A stretch of 64,000 nt of DNA from Martinezella calliandrae. Lineage in GTDB: Bacteria; Pseudomonadota; Alphaproteobacteria; Rhizobiales; Rhizobiaceae. Where the stretch lies: positions 1-64,000 of the forward strand of contig NZ_JARFYN010000022.1 in NCBI RefSeq assembly GCF_030272695.1, written 5' to 3'. A program made the translations under genes and the position numbers. Numbering within the stretch: position 1 is the first letter of the stretch; every line of letters starts with the position of its first letter. Below, piece by piece: positions 1 through 8,680 of this stretch. The notes under the pieces are model-generated. The model did not search any database. It was given only the letters and a program-made list of their open reading frames with translations, and was not told the origin of the DNA.

Positions 1-166
1 CAAGAGCCGCCTGGTCGGGGACGTCGCTTTTGCTGAGGCTGCGGAAGTTGCCGCCGCCATAACCCCGGTGCCTGGCGGCGTCGGCCCGATGACCATCGCT
101 ATGCTGATGGCCAATACATCCATTGCCGCCCATCGTGCAGCCGGCAGAAAGGTGCCAAAGTTCTGA
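1..166 (+). CDS. folD: FolD C-terminus (partial)
   Basis: This is the last 54 residues of an ORF that enters from the left edge in frame 2 and stops at the TGA at 164-166. The translation contains TPVPGGVGPMTIAMLMANT, the C-terminal signature of bifunctional methylenetetrahydrofolate dehydrogenase/cyclohydrolase, and ends in a short basic tail (GRKVPKF). FolD interconverts 5,10-methylene- and 10-formyl-tetrahydrofolate in the cytoplasm, supplying one-carbon units for purine and formyl-Met synthesis. The catalytic N-terminal part lies outside the window. The next gene, aglR, converges on it from 251. Confidence 0.9.
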   Translation, partial: KSRLVGDVAFAEAAEVAAAITPVPGGVGPMTIAMLMANTSIAAHRAAGRKVPKF

Positions 167-250
167 CGCCTGGGGCATGATCCCGAACCGGAGGACCGGG
201 CGGCGAAAAGTGCGAAGCGATTTCGGATAAGAACATGCCAGCAAAACGGG

Positions 251-1294
251 TTACTCGGCCGGTGCCACGCCGGTCGAGGCGCGCACGATGAGTTCGGTCT
301 TCCAAAGTTCCTGCTTGGGAAACGTTTCGAGTTGCTTGATCTCGCCGATCAGCCGCTCTGCGACGCGCGTGCCGGCGGCGCGCAGCGATGAGCGCGTGGT
401 CGTCAGCGGCACGGTGAAATTCTCCGGCTTCAACAGCGTCAGCACGTCATCGTGGGCGATCAGCGAAATATCCTCGCCGAGCTTCAGTTTCGCTTGGTTG
501 ATGGCGCGCACCGCGCCGAGCGCCAGTACGGTGCTGGAGCAGAGGATAGCAGTTGGCTGCTCATCCAGCTGCAGGATGCGCTCCATAGCAAAGAGGCCCT
601 GTTCATCGGTCATCGGCGTATGGCTGACATAGGTTTCGTCCAGCGTCAGACCTCGTTCGGCAAGTGCTGCGACCACGCCGTTTTTTCGCCGAATGGCGAA
701 ATCGAGATAAATCGGACCGTTCAGTAGCGCAAAACGCTTGTGGCCAAGCTGCAGCAGCAATTTCGTGGCGTCGTAGAAGGCGGCCTCGTTGTCGATGTCC
801 AGATAGGGATAATCCGGTTCAGTCCCAAAGGACCGTCCATGCACCAGGAAGGGCATGGATAGTGATTTCAGCATGTCGACGCGCGGATCATGGCCGCGCA
901 TGTAGGTAACGAACAAAGCGTCGACGTTGCCGCTGGCGGCAAGCCGCTTCAGCGCCCCGACCTCGTCGTTGGGGTCGGCCGGTGTCAGAACGAAATGGAA
1001 ATCATGCCGCAAAGCCTCTTCGCCAAGGCCGGTCAGGAACTCGCTGAAATGCACGTCGGAGGGATGGCCGGGCGCCGTCGGCATGACCAGACCGATTGAA
1101 CCGGCCTTGCCGGTCGCCAGACGTTGCGCCGCCCTGTTGGGACGATAACCTGTTTCCCGAACCGCTTTGAGCACTCGCTCGCGGGTTTCGCGATTGACCT
1201 CCGGATATCCGTTCAAAGCACGGCTGACCGTGGTCTGCGACAGGCCTAACATTTGCGATAGCTGCTTCAGATTCACGTGGCTCCGCTCCTCCAT
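251..1294 (-). CDS. aglR: LacI-family repressor of the alpha-glucoside operon
   Basis: A 347-residue LacI/GalR regulator. An N-terminal helix-turn-helix (about residues 8-30, QLSQMLGLSQTTVSRALNG) is followed by a periplasmic-binding-protein-like sugar sensor domain (about 60-340). The frame is open upstream to 1420, but I chose the ATG at 1294. Translation from there begins MEERSHVNL directly before the HTH, the usual LacI layout, and the longer version would read through a perfect LacI-type half-palindrome at 1346-1355. It is divergent from aglE and should repress aglEFGAK in the absence of alpha-glucosides, and possibly its own gene. The symbol rests on synteny with the S. meliloti agl cluster. 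The family is certain; the inducer is inferred. Confidence 0.9.
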   Translation of the reverse strand: MEERSHVNLKQLSQMLGLSQTTVSRALNGYPEVNRETRERVLKAVRETGYRPNRAAQRLATGKAGSIGLVMPTAPGHPSDVHFSEFLTGLGEEALRHDFHFVLTPADPNDEVGALKRLAASGNVDALFVTYMRGHDPRVDMLKSLSMPFLVHGRSFGTEPDYPYLDIDNEAAFYDATKLLLQLGHKRFALLNGPIYLDFAIRRKNGVVAALAERGLTLDETYVSHTPMTDEQGLFAMERILQLDEQPTAILCSSTVLALGAVRAINQAKLKLGEDISLIAHDDVLTLLKPENFTVPLTTTRSSLRAAGTRVAERLIGEIKQLETFPKQELWKTELIVRASTGVAPAE

Positions 1295-1344
1295 CTGCTC
1301 ATTGTCTGCGGCCGATGGCCTCCTCCTGCCATGCGACTGTTTCC

Positions 1345-1357
1345 CAAAGCGCTTTTG
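1345..1357. promoter_or_regulatory. Putative AglR operator O1 (autoregulatory side)
   Basis: CAAAGCGCTTTTG contains the perfect 10-bp palindrome AAAGCGCTTT (1346-1355). This is the centre of the LacI/GalR operator class and lies about 50 bp upstream of the chosen aglR start. It is nearly identical to the site at 1507-1518. Binding by AglR is inferred from motif class and position. Confidence 0.6.
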
Positions 1358-1468
1358 ACTATGTAGCAGGCGGCGCATTTGAAACAAGGCGAATTGCGAA
1401 ATAATGATGCTCAATTTCATGCTGCGTCGCGAGATTTGGGTGTATATTAGCCAAATTCACAAATTCGC

Positions 1469-1497
1469 TTGACTTTGCTCTGCCCGCAATGGAATGA
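1469..1497 (+). promoter_or_regulatory. Possible aglE promoter
   Basis: TTGACT (1469-1474) is followed after 17 bp by GAATGA (1492-1497), a good -35 with a weak -10. The AglR-type palindrome begins 10 bp downstream, a geometry suited to repression. The weak -10 keeps confidence low. Confidence 0.3.
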
Positions 1498-1506
1498 GTG
1501 AGTAGC

Positions 1507-1518
1507 CAAAGCGCTTTG
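1507..1518. promoter_or_regulatory. Putative AglR operator O2 (aglE side)
   Basis: CAAAGCGCTTTG is a perfect 12-bp palindrome 66 bp upstream of the aglE start codon. With the site at 1345-1357 it forms a pair about 160 bp apart across the aglR-aglE intergenic region. That spacing would allow looping by a tetrameric or paired LacI-type repressor. Function is inferred. Confidence 0.65.
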
Positions 1519-1583
1519 AGAAATGGGCGCGCAACATGCTAATCATGTTCGGGCTCGTGGGATTGATTTGGGAGGACAACCAC

Positions 1584-2945
1584 ATGAAGAAATTGTTTTT
1601 AATGACCGTCGCCGTTGCAGCCTTGGCAGCCGGTTCGGCTCTGGCTGCGGATTTGAAGTTCCAACCCGGCCAGGATTCCAAGTTCAACTGGAAGAGCTTT
1701 GACGATTTTAAGTCGGCCCATGCGGATTTGAAGGGTGAGACGCTGACCATCTTCGGTCCGTGGCGCGGCGAAGACGAAGGGCTCTTTACCAGCGTTCTGA
1801 ACTATTTCGTCGAGGCGACCGGCGTTGACGCCAAATACTCGTCCTCGGAAAACTATGAGCAGCAGATCGTCATCGACACTCAAGCCGGTTCGCCGCCGAA
1901 CGTCGCGATCCTGCCGCAGCCGGGCCTGCTCGCCAACCTCGCCAGCAAGGGCTACCTGACGCCGCTCGGTGACGATCTCGCCAATTGGGTCAAGACGAAC
2001 TACGGTGCTGGCGATAGCTGGGTCAGCTACGGCACCTATAAGGGCAAGGACGGCAAGGACGCTTTCTACGCATTCCCGTACAAGGCCGATCTGAAGTCGC
2101 TGGTCTGGTACGTCCCGGAAAACTTCGAGGAAGCCGGCTACAAGGTTCCGACAACCATGGAGGACCTGATCAAGCTTTCCGATCAGATCGTCAAGGACGG
2201 CGGCACGCCCTGGTGCATCGGCCTCGGTTCGGGTGGTGCGACCGGCTGGCCGGCAACCGACTGGGTCGAAGATCTGATGCTGCGCATGAATACGCCGCAG
2301 GACTACGATCACTGGGTCGACAATACGCTGAAGTTCAACGATCCGAAGGTCGTCGCCGCTATCGATGAATTCGGCAAGTTCGCGAAGAATCCGAAATACG
2401 TTGCAGGCGGCGTCGCAGCCGTTGCCTCGACGGACTTCCGCGACAGCCCGAAGGGTCTCTTCACGGTTCCGCCGAAGTGCTACATGCACAAGCAGGCATC
2501 CTTCATCCCATCCTTCTTCCCAGAAGGCACTAAGCTCGGCCAGGATGTGGACTTTTTCTACTTCCCGCCCTTTGCCTCGCATCCTGAACTCGGCAAGCCG
2601 GTCGAAGGCGCTGGCACGCTGGCAACGATCACCAAAGACTCGAAGGCCGCTCGCGCCTTCATCGAGTTCCTGCAGACGCCAATCGCCCAGGAAATCTGGA
2701 TGGCGCAGTCCGGCTTCCTGACCCCCTATAAGGGCGTCAGCACGGCAGCCTACGCCAACGATACCCTGAGGAAGGAAGGCGAGATCCTGACGACCGCCAC
2801 CACCTTCCGCTTTGATGGTTCCGACCTGATGCCGGGCAAGATCGGCGCTGGCTCGTTCTGGACCGGTATGGTGGACTTCGTCGGCGGCAAGTCGGCTCAG
2901 GACTCCGCCGACGAAATCCAGAAGACGTGGGACTCCATTAAGTAA
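1584..2945 (+). CDS. aglE: Alpha-glucoside ABC transporter, periplasmic binding protein
   Basis: A 453-residue extracellular solute-binding protein of the sugar (MalE-like) class. The start at 1584 is preceded by a GGGAGG ribosome-binding site and gives a clear signal peptide: MKK, a hydrophobic core and an A-x-A site near residues 19-22. An in-frame ATG at 1536 would bury the signal peptide. The mature protein should bind alpha-glucosides such as sucrose, maltose or trehalose in the periplasm and deliver them to AglFG. First gene of the operon, under the putative AglR operator. A 10-bp stem-loop follows the stop codon. Substrate range is inferred from the agl family and from the alpha-glucosidase in the same operon. 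Confidence 0.93.
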   Translation: MKKLFLMTVAVAALAAGSALAADLKFQPGQDSKFNWKSFDDFKSAHADLKGETLTIFGPWRGEDEGLFTSVLNYFVEATGVDAKYSSSENYEQQIVIDTQAGSPPNVAILPQPGLLANLASKGYLTPLGDDLANWVKTNYGAGDSWVSYGTYKGKDGKDAFYAFPYKADLKSLVWYVPENFEEAGYKVPTTMEDLIKLSDQIVKDGGTPWCIGLGSGGATGWPATDWVEDLMLRMNTPQDYDHWVDNTLKFNDPKVVAAIDEFGKFAKNPKYVAGGVAAVASTDFRDSPKGLFTVPPKCYMHKQASFIPSFFPEGTKLGQDVDFFYFPPFASHPELGKPVEGAGTLATITKDSKAARAFIEFLQTPIAQEIWMAQSGFLTPYKGVSTAAYANDTLRKEGEILTTATTFRFDGSDLMPGKIGAGSFWTGMVDFVGGKSAQDSADEIQKTWDSIK

Positions 2946-2963
2946 TCAAAACATCGCGGAAGC

Positions 2964-2989
2964 GCGTCGCCGGCATTTCCCGGCGACGC
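2964..2989 (+). other. Intercistronic stem-loop aglE-aglF
   Basis: GCGTCGCCGG (2964-2973) pairs perfectly with CCGGCGACGC (2980-2989) across a 6-nt loop, 18 nt after the aglE stop. No T-run follows, so it is not an intrinsic terminator. A 3' mRNA-stabilising or attenuating element that favours aglE over the permease genes is the likely role (inferred). Confidence 0.6.
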
Positions 2990-3077
2990 CGATCTACCCT
3001 GTCGCGGCCGGCGCTTTTGTGAGGCGCTGACCCGCCGGACGGGCGGCTTCAAGCAAGCAATAATCCGGGAGGGAAGA

Positions 3078-4091
3078 ATGATTTCGCAGATACTGACCGC
3101 GATTGGAGCCATGATATTCGGCGTTGCAGTTTGCGCCGCTTATTTTCTCTTTTCTAACAAGCTGCTGGAGATAATCTTCCCAACAAAAGAGGGTGGCGAT
3201 GTTCACCGGATCGCAGTCAATCTGCGTCGCCGTGGCCTGATCCGCCCCTGGCTTTTCCTCGGACCGGCACTCATCCTTCTCGGCGTCTACCTGATGTATC
3301 CTGTGGTTGCGACGCTCATCCTGTCTTTCTATGGTCCTGACGGCAACCATTTTGTCGGCGGCGCCAATTACGCCTGGGCCGTCAACGATACCGAATTCCG
3401 CCAGTCGATCTTCAACAACATCCTCTGGCTCGCGGTGGTGCCGGCTGCCTGCACTTTCTTCGGTCTCGTTATTGCCGTCATGACCGATCGCATCTGGTGG
3501 GGCAACATCGCCAAGGCGGTCATCTTCATGCCGATGGCGATCTCCTTCGTCGGCGCGTCCGTCATCTGGAAGTTCATCTACGAATATCGCGGCGGCACCG
3601 ACACTCAGATCGGGTTGCTAAACGCGATCGTACAGCTCTTCGGCGGCACGCCCCAGGTCTGGATCACCATCCCCTTCTGGAATAATTTCTTCCTGATGAT
3701 CATGCTGATCTGGATTCAGACCGGCTTCGCCATGGTCATCCTGTCGGCCGCTCTTCGCGGCATTCCGGAGGAAACGATCGAAGCGGCGGTCATCGACGGT
3801 GCCAATGGCTGGCAGATCTTCTGGAAGATCATGGTACCGCAGGTCTGGGGTACGATCGCCACGGTCTGGACCACCATCACTATCCTCGTCTTGAAGGTTT
3901 TCGACATCGTTCTGACCATGACCAACGGTCAGTGGGATACGATGGTTCTTGCGAACCTGATGTTCAACTGGGCGTTCCGAGGCTTTGATTCCGGGCGTAG
4001 TGCCGTCATCGCGCTGGTCATCATGGTTGCGGTCACCCCGATCATGATCTGGAACATCCGTCGCGCAAACGCAGAAACGAAGGGCCGCTAA
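3078..4091 (+). CDS. aglF: Alpha-glucoside ABC transporter permease (MalF-type)
   Basis: A 337-residue inner-membrane permease with a good GGGAGG-type ribosome-binding site just before ATG 3078. The first hydrophobic helix is at the N-terminus and a second follows the basic loop near residue 55. The ABC permease EAA loop, read as EAAVIDGANGWQIFWKIMVP, lies around residues 235-255; this is where the ATPase docks. It pairs with AglG to form the channel energised by AglK. It follows aglE after a stem-loop and ends one base before the aglG start, so the two permeases are translationally coupled. Confidence 0.93.
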   Translation: MISQILTAIGAMIFGVAVCAAYFLFSNKLLEIIFPTKEGGDVHRIAVNLRRRGLIRPWLFLGPALILLGVYLMYPVVATLILSFYGPDGNHFVGGANYAWAVNDTEFRQSIFNNILWLAVVPAACTFFGLVIAVMTDRIWWGNIAKAVIFMPMAISFVGASVIWKFIYEYRGGTDTQIGLLNAIVQLFGGTPQVWITIPFWNNFFLMIMLIWIQTGFAMVILSAALRGIPEETIEAAVIDGANGWQIFWKIMVPQVWGTIATVWTTITILVLKVFDIVLTMTNGQWDTMVLANLMFNWAFRGFDSGRSAVIALVIMVAVTPIMIWNIRRANAETKGR

Positions 4092-4092
4092 C

Positions 4093-5256
4093 ATGCTTGG
4101 AAACCTTGGCCGTATCGGCCCTGCTCGCCTCTTCGTTCATTTCGCGGTGCTGCTTATCGTCGTCATCTGGCTGATCCCGACGCTCGGCATCTTCGTCACG
4201 GCCTTGCGCGACAAGGACCAGATTGCCGTCTCCGGCTGGTGGACCGCTTTCGCCGGCTCGTCGCGCACGATCGCCGTCCGGCTTGCTGGTCCCGACAAGG
4301 CAACTCAGGACGGCGCCAACTATGTCATCGCAGGCAATGTCTTCGAAGGCAGCAACAATAGTGGCGGCAGGATCAGGGCGTTTGGCCTGCGTGTCCAGGA
4401 ACCGGCTGCCTATCAGGCTGGGTCGCCGGCCGACCTCGGCGAAGGCCAAAGCCTAATCATCAATTCCGATGGTACCTATCGTCTTCAGAAGAACGGCGCC
4501 TTCGCCCCGGATGAGCGCGCCAGACGCGTGTATCTGACGGTCGCGACGCCGCCGGAGTTCACGAAGGACAACTACCGGACGGTTCTGACGGGCGAAGGCA
4601 TTGGCCAATCCTTCATCAACTCGCTGACGGTCACGATTCCGGCAACGATCATCCCGATCCTGATTGCGGCTTTCGCGGCCTATGCGCTTGCCTGGATGGA
4701 TTTTCGCGGTCGAGCGGTGCTGATCGCGGTCGTTGTCGGCCTCATCGTCGTGCCGCTGCAGATGTCGTTGATCCCGCTGCTGCGCATCTATAACGATATC
4801 GGCCAGGTATTTGGCGTACCGTCAAAGACCTATCCCGGCATCTGGATGGCGCATACCGCCTTCGGCCTGCCGCTCGCCATCTATCTGCTGCGCAACTACA
4901 TTGCCGGCCTGCCGAAGGAAATCATCGAATCCGCCCGCGTCGATGGCGCTAGCGACTTCGACATTTTCGTCAAGATCATCTTGCCGCTGTCTTTTCCGGC
5001 GCTCGCTTCCTTCGCGATCTTCCAGTTCCTTTGGGTCTGGAACGACCTTCTAATCGCCATGGTGTTCCTCGGCACCGACAAGGATCATCTCGTCCTGACG
5101 GCAGCCCTGAACGCTCTGCTCGGCTCGCGCGGCGGCAATTGGGAAATCCTGACGGCCTCGGCCTTCGTCACCATTCTTATTCCGCTCCTCGTCTTCTTCG
5201 GTCTGCAGCGCTATCTCGTGCGCGGTCTGCTCGCTGGATCGGTCAAGGGGGGCTGA
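4093..5256 (+). CDS. aglG: Alpha-glucoside ABC transporter permease (MalG-type)
   Basis: A 387-residue permease, longer than the roughly 280 residues of most MalG-type partners. The extra length is a hydrophilic segment of about 130 residues between the first membrane helix (about 14-36) and the next one (about 175-200). It should face the periplasm and may contact AglE. The EAA loop ESARVDGASDFDIFVKIILP is near residues 278-297. ATG 4093 is one base after the aglF stop. It forms the heterodimeric membrane channel with AglF. Confidence 0.92.
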   Translation: MLGNLGRIGPARLFVHFAVLLIVVIWLIPTLGIFVTALRDKDQIAVSGWWTAFAGSSRTIAVRLAGPDKATQDGANYVIAGNVFEGSNNSGGRIRAFGLRVQEPAAYQAGSPADLGEGQSLIINSDGTYRLQKNGAFAPDERARRVYLTVATPPEFTKDNYRTVLTGEGIGQSFINSLTVTIPATIIPILIAAFAAYALAWMDFRGRAVLIAVVVGLIVVPLQMSLIPLLRIYNDIGQVFGVPSKTYPGIWMAHTAFGLPLAIYLLRNYIAGLPKEIIESARVDGASDFDIFVKIILPLSFPALASFAIFQFLWVWNDLLIAMVFLGTDKDHLVLTAALNALLGSRGGNWEILTASAFVTILIPLLVFFGLQRYLVRGLLAGSVKGG

Positions 5257-5292
5257 TCCAATACCTTTCCAACCATACAGGACCTATTCAGC

Positions 5293-6945
5293 ATGAGCAC
5301 TGCCTCTCAATCGATTTCGACGGTGGACAAAGACTGGTGGCGCGGAGCAGTGATCTATCAGATCTATCCGCGCTCCTATCAGGACTCCAACGGTGACGGC
5401 ATCGGCGACCTCAAAGGCATCGCCATTCGGCTGCCGCACATCGCCGCCCTTGGTGTCGATGCGATCTGGATTTCGCCGTTCTTCACGTCGCCGATGCGTG
5501 ATTTCGGCTACGACGTCTCCAACTATGAAGATGTCGATCCGATCTTCGGTACGCTTGCCGATTTCGATGTCATGATGACGGAAGCGCACCGCCTCGGCAT
5601 CAAGGTGATGATCGATTTGGTTTTGTCGCACAGCTCCGACCGCCATCCCTGGTTTGTCGAAAGCCGTTCGAGCAAGGACAATCCCAAGGCCGACTGGTAT
5701 GTCTGGGCCGACGCTAAGTCGGATGGCACGCCGCCCAACAACTGGCTGTCGATCTTCGGCGGCTCTGCCTGGGCCTGGGATCCGACACGCATGCAGTATT
5801 ACATGCACAACTTCCTGATCTCGCAACCGGACCTGAACCTGCATAATCCGGAGGTCCAGGAACGACTGCTGGGCGTCGTGCGTTTCTGGCTCGACCGGGG
5901 CGTCGACGGCTTCCGCCTCGATACCATCAACTTCTATTTCCATGACAGGGAGCTACGTGATAATCCGGCGCTGGAGCCATCGCGCCGAAACGCGTCGACC
6001 GCGCCAGCGGTCAATCCCTATAACTTCCAGGAGCATCTCTACGACAAGAACCGCCCGGAGAACCTGAAGTTCCTGCAGCGATTCCGCGCCGTGCTCGACG
6101 AATATCCGGCCATTGCCGCCGTCGGCGAAGTCGGCGATAGCCAGCGCGGTCTTGAGATCGTCGGCGAATATACCTCCGGCAACGACAAGATGCACATGTG
6201 CTATGCCTTCGAATTTCTGGCGCCGGACCCCCTGTCGCCGGAGCGCGTCGAAGATGTGATGAAGGATTTTGCCGAAGCCGCGCCGGATGGTTGGGCATGC
6301 TGGGCATTTTCGAACCATGACGTGATGCGCCATGTCAGCCGCTGGGGCAGCCTGGTCGCCGATCGCGATGCGCTTGCCAAGCAATATGCGGCCCTGCTCC
6401 TGACCCTGCGTGGCTCAGTCTGCCTCTATCAGGGCGAAGAGCTCGGCCTGACGGAGGCCGATCTCGCCTATCAGGATCTGCAGGACCCCTACGGCATCCA
6501 GTTTTGGCCGGAATTCAAGGGCCGAGACGGCTGCCGCACACCGATGGTCTGGGACAGTCAGGTCACCCAGGGCGGCTTCTCGACGGTGAAGCCTTGGCTG
6601 CCGGTGCCGGTGGAGCATATCCTGCGTGCCGTCAGCGTGCAGCACGGCGACGAGAATTCGGTGCTGGAGCAATATCGCCGCTTCCTCGCCTTTCGCAAGC
6701 AGCACCCGGCTTTTGCCAAGGGCGAGATCGCCTTCACGGAACCGCGGGGGGATGTGCTGGTTTATACTCGCCACTATGGCGACGAAACCATCCTCTGCAT
6801 GTTCAACATGAGCGCGACGGAGGCTGCGGCAACCCTGCCTGAGGGGAGCTGGCAGACACTGGCCGGGCACGGTTTCACGAGCAACAACTACGGCAATCAG
6901 ATCGATATTCCGGCCTGGGGCGCATATTTCGCGCGCCTTGCCTGA
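5293..6945 (+). CDS. aglA: Alpha-glucosidase, GH13
   Basis: A 550-residue cytoplasmic glycoside hydrolase of family 13, the oligo-1,6-glucosidase/alpha-glucosidase type. Region II GFRLD places the nucleophile at Asp210, region III AVGEV the acid/base at Glu279, and region IV SNHD the transition-state Asp343. Region I reads DLVLSHSSD rather than the commoner DVVxNH form. No signal peptide is seen. It should hydrolyse imported sucrose, maltose or trehalose-type sugars to glucose and a second monosaccharide. Its position between the permease and ATPase genes ties transport to cleavage, and the glucose can enter the zwf-pgl-edd pathway encoded just downstream. Confidence 0.94.
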   Translation: MSTASQSISTVDKDWWRGAVIYQIYPRSYQDSNGDGIGDLKGIAIRLPHIAALGVDAIWISPFFTSPMRDFGYDVSNYEDVDPIFGTLADFDVMMTEAHRLGIKVMIDLVLSHSSDRHPWFVESRSSKDNPKADWYVWADAKSDGTPPNNWLSIFGGSAWAWDPTRMQYYMHNFLISQPDLNLHNPEVQERLLGVVRFWLDRGVDGFRLDTINFYFHDRELRDNPALEPSRRNASTAPAVNPYNFQEHLYDKNRPENLKFLQRFRAVLDEYPAIAAVGEVGDSQRGLEIVGEYTSGNDKMHMCYAFEFLAPDPLSPERVEDVMKDFAEAAPDGWACWAFSNHDVMRHVSRWGSLVADRDALAKQYAALLLTLRGSVCLYQGEELGLTEADLAYQDLQDPYGIQFWPEFKGRDGCRTPMVWDSQVTQGGFSTVKPWLPVPVEHILRAVSVQHGDENSVLEQYRRFLAFRKQHPAFAKGEIAFTEPRGDVLVYTRHYGDETILCMFNMSATEAAATLPEGSWQTLAGHGFTSNNYGNQIDIPAWGAYFARLA

Positions 6946-6967
6946 GCTTTTGGGGAGGAGAGCACAG

Positions 6968-8059
6968 ATGACGGGACTTGTTCTAAAGGACATCCGGAAA
7001 TCATACGGAAATGTGCATGTACTGCACGGTATCGATCTGGACATCCAGGAGGGCGAATTCATCGTCTTCGTTGGGCCGTCCGGTTGCGGCAAATCCACAT
7101 TGCTGCGCATGATCGCCGGGCTCGAAAGCATCACCTCCGGTGACATGCTCATCGCCGGGCAGAAGGTCAACGAGGTGCCGCCGTCGAGGCGCGGCATCGC
7201 GATGGTCTTCCAGTCCTACGCTCTCTATCCGCATATGACCGTCTACGATAACATGGCTTTCGGCATGCGGATCGCCAAGGAAAACAAGCGGGAGATCGAC
7301 CGTCGCGTCCGCGCCGCGGCGGCGAGCCTGCAACTCACGCAATATCTCGAGCGTCTCCCCAAGGCTCTCTCGGGTGGTCAGCGCCAGCGTGTCGCCATCG
7401 GTCGCGCCATCTGCCGCAACCCGAAAGTCTTTCTGTTCGACGAACCATTGTCGAACCTCGACGCCGCGTTGCGCGTAGCGACACGCATCGAGATTGCCAA
7501 GCTCAGCGACTCCATGCCCGAGACGACGATGATCTATGTCACCCACGACCAGGTGGAGGCCATGACACTGGCCGACCGCATTGTCGTATTGTCGGCAGGT
7601 CGCGTCGAGCAGGTCGGCGCGCCGCTCGAGCTCTACGAGCATCCGGCCAATCTCTTCGTGGCGAAGTTCATTGGCTCGCCGGCCATGAACATCTTCCCGG
7701 CGATGATCACCGGAACAGGCGCGACGACGACTGTAACGCTGGCGGGCGGCAAGGCGGTGACGCTCGACATCCCCACGGCGGCATCCGAGCAGGGCAAGAC
7801 CGCGAGCTTCGGCGTTCGCCCGGAAGACCTGCGGGTCGCCACCGATGAGAACTACCTCTTCGAAGGCGAGGTCTCCATCGTCGAAGCCCTCGGCGAGGTC
7901 ACGCAACTTTATATCGAAGGTCTGGCGAACGGTGAGCCGATCATCGTCAAGATCCCAGGCATCGCGGACGTCAAGCGCGGGCAGAAGATGCGCTTTGCGG
8001 CCGATAGGCAGAAGCTGCATCTCTTCGATGCTGAAGGCCACACCTATCGTAAGCAATAA
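6968..8059 (+). CDS. aglK: Alpha-glucoside ABC transporter ATP-binding protein
   Basis: A 363-residue MalK/UgpC-type ATPase. Walker A GPSGCGKST is at residues 36-44, the signature LSGGQ at 134-138 and Walker B FLFDEP at 155-160. A C-terminal TOBE/OB regulatory domain follows from about residue 235. I chose ATG 6968 because a strong GGGGAGGAG site precedes it and the protein then begins directly at the nucleotide-binding domain. The frame is open back to 6938, inside the end of aglA. Last gene of the operon; it powers AglFG. Confidence 0.94.
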   Translation: MTGLVLKDIRKSYGNVHVLHGIDLDIQEGEFIVFVGPSGCGKSTLLRMIAGLESITSGDMLIAGQKVNEVPPSRRGIAMVFQSYALYPHMTVYDNMAFGMRIAKENKREIDRRVRAAAASLQLTQYLERLPKALSGGQRQRVAIGRAICRNPKVFLFDEPLSNLDAALRVATRIEIAKLSDSMPETTMIYVTHDQVEAMTLADRIVVLSAGRVEQVGAPLELYEHPANLFVAKFIGSPAMNIFPAMITGTGATTTVTLAGGKAVTLDIPTAASEQGKTASFGVRPEDLRVATDENYLFEGEVSIVEALGEVTQLYIEGLANGEPIIVKIPGIADVKRGQKMRFAADRQKLHLFDAEGHTYRKQ

Positions 8060-8257
8060 GCATCCTTCCAAAGGCGCGGGAGCGCTAGTCCAAATATAGC
8101 AATCTAATAAAATGCACTTGGTCTAGCGCTTCCAAACCTTCTGTTAAATCCCCACTGATAGCCTGCACATCGCGATATACTTTAGGGATTTACGACGATG
8201 GCAGCTTCCGGCACGGCTAATCCTGGCCACCATTACCTCAACAAAGAAGAATCTTTC

Positions 8258-8611
8258 ATGTACGACCGCGAGGTGCGGTACAAAATGGAGGATACGATGA
8301 ACGCAGCACGCATCGAATATACGGAAAAAGGCGTCATGAACCTCGCGTCACGCCGCTGTGACATCATCCGGATCTCACAGAGCAGCGCGATCCTGGCGAT
8401 CCTCACCCAATATAATCTGCCGAAGCAATTCTATCTCGACATCCCCGATGCCCGCATCACCAAAGTCGGCTGCATGCTGATGAAGATATTCCCCAACAAC
8501 ACCATCGAGGTCCGTTTCCTGCGCCTGCTGTCGGAGAAGGAAATGAACAAGATCTTCGTCTACAGCACCCACCCATCGCATCGCGACCGCGTGCTCGATA
8601 TCCGCGCCTGA
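8258..8611 (+). CDS. Small PilZ-like protein
   Basis: A 117-residue cytoplasmic protein whose beta-strand pattern resembles a PilZ domain: Arg-Arg-Cys, then IIRISQSSAIL, then LPKQFYLDI and a late VRFL. The c-di-GMP contact motif (D/N)xSxxG is degenerate here (RISQSSA), so nucleotide binding is doubtful. The start is uncertain. ATG 8258 has an AAAGAAGAA-type site, whereas ATG 8297 has a stronger GGAGG five bases upstream and would give 104 residues. A bidirectional terminator follows. It is unlikely to be part of the agl operon, since about 200 bp separate it from aglK. Function unknown. Confidence 0.75.
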   Translation: MYDREVRYKMEDTMNAARIEYTEKGVMNLASRRCDIIRISQSSAILAILTQYNLPKQFYLDIPDARITKVGCMLMKIFPNNTIEVRFLRLLSEKEMNKIFVYSTHPSHRDRVLDIRA

Positions 8612-8623
8612 TTTGAACCGAAG

Positions 8624-8667
8624 AAAAAAGAGCCCCGCGCAGCGTCGTCGCGCGGGGCTCTTTTTTT
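8624..8667. terminator. Bidirectional intrinsic terminator
   Basis: AGAGCCCCGCGC (8629-8640) pairs with GCGCGGGGCTCT (8650-8661), flanked by an A-run on the left and a T-run on the right. It can therefore terminate both the PilZ-like gene (+) and edd (-), which converge here. Confidence 0.9.
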
Positions 8668-8680
8668 GGCTGTTATCCCC

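Noticed and set aside
1457..1750. Minus-strand ORF of 97 residues across the aglE start
   Set aside because: It runs through the aglE promoter, operator and signal peptide region and has no recognisable features.
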